Positions 6,623-10,118 of a stretch of 10,118 bases of DNA are shown in pieces. Location: positions 1 to 10,118 of the forward strand of contig CANRLA010000047.1 of assembly GCA_947631315.1 (NCBI GenBank), read 5' to 3'. The position numbers and the translations under genes were made by a program. Source of the stretch: an uncultured Clostridia bacterium (GTDB taxonomy: Bacteria > Bacillota > Clostridia > TANB77 > CAG-508). The notes below the pieces were generated by a model that made no database searches, had not been told where the DNA came from, and worked only from the letters and a program-made list of their open reading frames with translations. Position 1 is the first letter of the stretch. Every line of letters begins with the position of its first letter.

Positions 6623-6685
6623 ATGAAGTTTCAAAATAAAGAATAATACTCAAAAAAATAAATTAAACACAAAAAGGAAAAAAAT

Positions 6686-7252
6686 ATGTACGATAATTGG
6701 GAAGAACTTAAAGAAAGTATAAAAAATTGTAATAAATGTAAATTAAGTAAAGGCAGAACAAATATTGTTTTTGGTGTAGGAAACAAAGAAGCGGATGTAA
6801 TGTTTATTGGAGAAGGACCAGGAGCAGATGAAGATGCAGAAGGAATACCTTTTGTAGGAAAAGCTGGAAAATTAATGGATAAGGCATTTGCTGGACTTAA
6901 TATCAATAGAGAAAATATATACATAGCTAATATTGTTAAATGTAGGCCACCACAAAATAGAGTTCCTGAAAAAGATGAAGCTACAGTATGTCTAAATTAT
7001 CTTAGAAATCAAGTAATACTTGTGAAGCCAAAAATTATAGTATTATTAGGAAGTACAGCTCTAAAAAATATATTAGGTGAAGAATACTCTATAACAAAAG
7101 AAAGAGGAAAAATTATAGAAAGAAAAGAAATAAAATATATGCCAACATGGCATCCAGCAGCACTTTTAAGAGATGAAAATAAGAAAATAGAATTTTGGAA
7201 GGATTTAAAAGAAGTAAAAAAATTAGCAGAAGAATTAAACTTAAACATATAA
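6686..7252 (+). CDS. Type-4 (family 4) uracil-DNA glycosylase, Fe-S cluster enzyme
   Basis: This enzyme removes uracil from DNA during base-excision repair. The 188 residues include the four cysteines expected to bind a [4Fe-4S] cluster: C15 and C18 (NCNKCKL), C86 (NIVKCRPP) and C102 (TVCLNYL). The active-site motif GEGPGADEDAEGIPFVG is at 42-58, the LLGSTALKNILG segment at 120-131, and the substrate-loop motif TWHPAALLR with H156 at 154-162. Length matches bacterial family-4 enzymes. AAAGGA at 6673-6678 lies seven bases before the ATG. It may be read together with pgeF and the following oxidoreductase, all on the same strand, but the gaps leave room for separate promoters. Confidence 0.93.
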   Translation: MYDNWEELKESIKNCNKCKLSKGRTNIVFGVGNKEADVMFIGEGPGADEDAEGIPFVGKAGKLMDKAFAGLNINRENIYIANIVKCRPPQNRVPEKDEATVCLNYLRNQVILVKPKIIVLLGSTALKNILGEEYSITKERGKIIERKEIKYMPTWHPAALLRDENKKIEFWKDLKEVKKLAEELNLNI

Positions 7253-7329
7253 AATAATGCTTGCATAAGATTAATATAAATAAATAAAAAAGATAAAAAT
7301 AAATGTAAAAAATATAGAAGGAAAAAATA

Positions 7330-8580
7330 ATGAGGGAAGATGAAATAAGAGATTACTGCTTAAATTGCAAAAACAAGCCATGTAGCAATAATGGCTGTCC
7401 ATTAAATAATGATATACCAACATTTATACATGAAGAAGATTTAAAAAAAGCTTATGAAATATTGTCTGAAACTACAGTATTACCAGCAATTTGTGGTAAG
7501 ATATGTCCTCATAAAAAGCAATGTGAAGGAAGTTGCATAAGAGGAATTAAAGGTAATAGTGTTCCAATAGGAGAGATGGAAGAATATATTGGAAAAAAAT
7601 CAATAGAAAATAATTATAAAATTCCAATAAATATAGATGAGAACTTAAAAGATAAAAAGGTTGCAGTAATAGGTGGCGGACCAGCAGGTCTTACTTGTAG
7701 TGCTTTTCTTGCGAGAAAAGGAGTTAAGGTAACAATATATGAAAAGTTTGAAAAACTTGGAGGAATATTAACACATGGAATTCCTGATTTTAGACTAGAT
7801 AAAAATGTAATAAATTCAACAATAAAAAAGATACTTGATTTAGGAATAGAAGTAAAATATAATCAAGTTTTAGGTAAAAATTTAAATGTAGAAGATATAA
7901 AGAATAAATATGATGCAGTATTTGTAAGTATTGGAGCGAATATTCCAACAAAAATGAACATTGAAGGCGAAAATTTAAAAGGCGTATTTGGTGGAAATAC
8001 TTTATTAGAAACTGAAAATCATCCAAATTATAAAGGCAAAAAAGTTGCAGTAATAGGTGGCGGAAATGTAGCAATGGATACTTGTAGAACTGTAAAAAGG
8101 CTAGGAGCAGAAGAAGTATATGTTATATATAGGCGCGGGGAAGAGCAAATGCCAGCCGAAAGAAAAGAGATAGAAGATGCAAAAAATGAAGGAATAAAAT
8201 TTTTATTTCAAACAAATATCTTAAAAATCATGGGCAATGATGAAAATGTTGTAAATAAAATGGAATGTATTAAAACAGAATTAATCCAAAAAGAAGGCGA
8301 GACAAGACTTTCACCAGTTAATATAGAAAATAGCAATTATTTAATGGATATAGATTATGTGATTATGACCGTAGGATCAAAACCCGAGGAAGATACAATA
8401 AAAAATTTTGAGAAAAATAAATATGGATATATTAATATAGATGAAAATATGGAAACGTCAATTGAAAAAGTATTCGCAGGTGGAGATATTGTAGGAGAAA
8501 AGCAAACAGTAGCATTTGCAGCAAGGTCAGGAAGAAATGCATCAGAAAAAATTATACAATTTTTAGGTAAAAATTATTAA
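7330..8580 (+). CDS. GltD-like NAD(P)H-dependent FAD/Fe-S oxidoreductase
   Basis: The protein resembles the small subunit of glutamate synthase and related electron-transfer flavoproteins such as NfnB/SudA. The 416 residues begin with two cysteine groups for Fe-S clusters (C10, C13, C18, C23 and C55, C59, C65, C69). An FAD-binding VAVIGGGPAGL follows at 111-121, then GGILTHGIPDFRL at 144-156, an NAD(P)-binding VAVIGGGNVAMD at 239-250, YRRGEEQMPA at 267-276, and the closing FAD motif VFAGGDIVGE at 381-390. AGAAGGA at 7316-7322 supports the start. No large glutamate synthase subunit (gltB) is adjacent, so it may pair with a distant partner or act alone. The family is certain; the physiological electron acceptor is not. 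Confidence 0.9.
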   Translation: MREDEIRDYCLNCKNKPCSNNGCPLNNDIPTFIHEEDLKKAYEILSETTVLPAICGKICPHKKQCEGSCIRGIKGNSVPIGEMEEYIGKKSIENNYKIPINIDENLKDKKVAVIGGGPAGLTCSAFLARKGVKVTIYEKFEKLGGILTHGIPDFRLDKNVINSTIKKILDLGIEVKYNQVLGKNLNVEDIKNKYDAVFVSIGANIPTKMNIEGENLKGVFGGNTLLETENHPNYKGKKVAVIGGGNVAMDTCRTVKRLGAEEVYVIYRRGEEQMPAERKEIEDAKNEGIKFLFQTNILKIMGNDENVVNKMECIKTELIQKEGETRLSPVNIENSNYLMDIDYVIMTVGSKPEEDTIKNFEKNKYGYINIDENMETSIEKVFAGGDIVGEKQTVAFAARSGRNASEKIIQFLGKNY

Positions 8581-8689
8581 AGTAAAAACTTAATAAAAAC
8601 TTTTTTACATAAAAAATATTAAAATAAATATACTTTTTGAATAATACAAAAATATTAATAATTACCAAAAGTCCTTAGAAAAATGTGAA

Positions 8690-8706
8690 ACTTTTTCGCA
8701 AAAAGT
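8690..8706. promoter_or_regulatory. Short inverted repeat just upstream of the ATPase promoter
   Basis: ACTTTTT (8690-8696) and AAAAAGT (8700-8706) form a perfect 7-base inverted repeat around CGC, ending three bases before the -35 element. It could be an operator or a remnant of a terminator for the preceding gene; no clean T-run follows. The rest of the 192-base gap after the oxidoreductase shows only A/T-rich sequence and one copy of a repeated 15-mer. Confidence 0.3.
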
Positions 8707-8709
8707 CGT

Positions 8710-8738
8710 TTGATTTTTGTGAAAATTAATGTTATACT
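8710..8738 (+). promoter_or_regulatory. Strong sigma-A-type promoter with extended -10 for the ATPase gene
   Basis: TTGATT (8710-8715), a 17-base spacer and TATACT (8733-8738) match the vegetative consensus. TG at 8730-8731 adds an extended -10. The promoter overlaps an in-frame ATG at 8710, which therefore cannot be the start; translation begins at 8773 behind AAGGTGA (8762-8768). Confidence 0.7.
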
Positions 8739-9229
8739 TTATATATATATTGTTTCTAAAGAAGGTGAATATATGTATAGAAAAAAGATAGAAGAATTAA
8801 AAAAATGGAAAGATTCAAAAAATAGAAAGCCTTTAATAATTAGAGGCGCAAGACAAGTAGGAAAAACTTGGCTTATGAAAGAATTTGGTAGACAATATTA
8901 TGAAAAAGTTGCATACATTAATTTTGATGGAAATAGTAGGATGAGCAAACTATTTGAAGAAGATTTTGAAATTGAAAAAATAATACAAGGGCTAAAGATT
9001 GAATCAGGTGTAAATATTGAGCCTGAAAATACTCTGATTATATTAGACGAAATTCAGGAAACTCCAAAAGCTTTAACATCGTTAAAATATTTTTATGAGA
9101 ATGCTAACGAATATAATATTATATCCGCTGGTTCTCTACTAGGAATAGCAATACACGAAAGCACTTCATTTCCAGTGGGAAAAGTTGACTTTTTAGATTT
9201 GATGCCACTTAGCTTTTTTGAGTTTATAG

Positions 9230-9270
9230 AAGCAATACGGACAAAAAGATTTATTACAAGCATTAATTGA
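9230..9270 (+). other. First +1 frameshift site, at CGG-A (9238-9241)
   Basis: Frame 2 has a stop at 9227-9229 and frame 1 stops at 9268-9270, so the switch must lie between them. Frame 1 reads ATA CGG ACA. Skipping C9238 gives ATA GGA CAA, yielding EAIGQKDLLQALID, which fits the family well. The site is not a homopolymer. Confidence 0.8.
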
Positions 9271-9719
9271 CAATGATTTTAACGTAATAAATGTATTTGA
9301 TACAAAATTAAAGGAATATTTAAAACTATATTATTATATAGGTGGTATGCCAGAAGCAGTGAATAGCTATATAGAAAATAAGGACTTAATAGAGGTTCGT
9401 AATATACAAAAAAGATTGTTAGATGCCTATGAGCAGGATTTCTCAAAACATGCTCCTACAAATGTTGTACCAAGAATTAGACAATTATGGAATAACATTC
9501 CTACACAACTTGCAAAAGAAAATAAAAAATTTATTTATGGATTAGTTAAACAAGGTGCAAGAGCAAGAGAATATGAAATTGCTTTATCGTGGCTTATAGA
9601 TTGTGGTTTAGTTTATCAAGTAAATAGAGTAAATAATAGTAAAATTCCATTATCTGCATATCAAGATTTTAGTGCATTTAAATTATATATATTAGATGTT
9701 GGATTATTATGTGCTATGA

Positions 9720-9736
9720 CTCGGAATAGATGCTAA
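9720..9736 (+). other. Second +1 frameshift site, at CGG-A (9722-9725)
   Basis: Frame 3 has a TGA at 9717-9719 and frame 2 stops at 9734-9736, confining the switch to about 14 bases. Frame 2 reads ACT CGG AAT. Skipping C9722 gives ACT GGA ATA, continuing as GIDAKTILEGNELL; skipping A9719 instead would give CTC GGA. This is the same CGG-A core as the first site. Confidence 0.82.
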
Positions 9737-10103
9737 AACTATTCTAGAGGGAAACGAATTATTAGTAGAATTTAAAGGAAGTTTAACAGAACAATATGTA
9801 TTATGCCAATTAAAGCAGTGTACGAATTTAGATGTCTTTTATTGGTCAGCAGAAAATGGAATTGCAGAAGTAGATTTTATAACCCAAATAGATGGTAAAA
9901 ATATTCCAATAGAAGTAAAAGCAAGTGAAAATCTACAATCGAAAAGCTTGAAATCATTTGTGAATAAATATAATACAAAGATAAATGTAAGAACATCAAT
10001 GTCTAATTATAGAAATGAAAATTGGATTACAAATATACCATTATATAGCATTGGAAATATAGAAGAAATTATAAAGAAAATTGAATAATTATATTTAATG
10101 TAG

Positions 10104-10118
10104 AAACTTAATAAAAAT
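10104..10118 (+). repeat. Third copy of a 15-base intergenic motif
   Basis: AAACTTAATAAAAAT at the window edge nearly repeats AAACTTAATAAAAAC at 8586-8600 and AAACTTAATGAAAAC at 6562-6576. Each copy lies within 20 bases after the stop codon of a + strand gene. What it does is unknown, and this copy may continue beyond the window. Confidence 0.4.

Larger units (their letters stand above)
8773..10088 (+). pseudogene. AAA ATPase with DUF4143 C-terminus, interrupted by two +1 frameshifts
   Basis: Joining three frames gives one continuous protein of 437 residues, the usual size for this family of orphan P-loop ATPases with a nuclease-like C-terminus. Their role is poorly known; some resemble mobile or defence-associated ATPases. 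Frame 1 (8773-about 9237) has Walker A GARQVGKT at 25-32, Walker B LIILDE at 88-93, ISAGSLLG and LMPLSFFEF. Frame 2 (about 9239-9721) carries IGGMPEAV and LYILDVGLLCAM. Frame 3 (about 9723-10088) carries the C-terminal FYWSAENGIAEVDF and IPIEVKA motifs. All three parts are otherwise free of stops, and promoter and ribosome binding site are intact. This is either a recently broken gene or one rescued by frameshifting; unshifted translation would stop at 9270 after 165 residues. Confidence 0.88.

Noticed and set aside
8582..8608. Terminator after the GltD-like gene (GTAAAAA with TTTTTAC)
   Set aside because: The stem is seven pairs, nearly all A-T, with a long A-rich loop and no T-run after it; it is too weak to call.
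8710..8772. Upstream start for the ATPase at ATG 8710, adding 21 residues
   Set aside because: That ATG overlaps the -35 element of the probable promoter and lacks a ribosome binding site. The ATG at 8773 has AAGGTGA four bases upstream and matches the usual N-terminus of the family.
9347..9736. Independent 129-residue gene starting at ATG 9347
   Set aside because: The same frame is open back to about 9230 and matches the middle of the ATPase/DUF4143 protein. There is no ribosome binding site before 9347, so it is an internal fragment.
8773..10088. Toxin-antitoxin or full defence island around the ATPase
   Set aside because: No partner gene, inverted repeats or transposase are visible in the window, so a system cannot be claimed from one ATPase.

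Overview
The window is very AT-rich, with A/T-ending codons and strong AGGAG-type ribosome binding sites. It carries a minD-minE-rodA block and a GerS/YdcC-like gene next to an NdoA-type MazF. Together these point to a low-GC, probably spore-forming member of the Clostridia, plausibly an uncultured gut lineage. The taxonomic call is inference from gene order and composition.

Layout. Bases 1-3496 are one + strand block for cell shape, division and tRNA modification: the 3' part of minD, minE with an unusual Lys/Glu/Asn-rich tail, rodA, and a dusB that overlaps rodA and starts at TTG. Bases 3611-4599 hold a membrane-anchored GerS/LolA-like protein and mazF (ndoA). The alr and mazE genes that usually lie between these two in spore-formers are absent. 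A long stem-loop separates mazF from a convergent HD-GYP gene (4694-5638, - strand). From 5745 the + strand carries pgeF (laccase-domain protein), a type-4 uracil-DNA glycosylase and a GltD-like FAD/Fe-S oxidoreductase. The last gene (8773-10088) is an AAA ATPase with a DUF4143 C-terminus, split by two +1 frameshifts.

The most unusual signal is in that last gene. The only two in-frame CGG codons I can find in any gene of the window lie exactly at its two frameshift points. Each time the context is CGG-A, and skipping the C gives a GGA glycine codon in the frame that continues the protein. Every other arginine codon (AGA, AGG, CGT, CGC, CGA) is used somewhere in the window. This could be a decayed gene, but it also fits +1 frameshifting at a poorly decoded or unassigned CGG codon.

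Functional picture. MinD/MinE place the division site and RodA polymerises peptidoglycan for elongation. PgeF probably edits or protects peptidoglycan precursors. The GerS-like protein suggests a link to spores. MazF and HD-GYP suggest control of mRNA stability and cyclic dinucleotide levels. No stretch longer than 300 bases lacks a gene, and I see no rRNA, tRNA, CRISPR array or insertion sequence.
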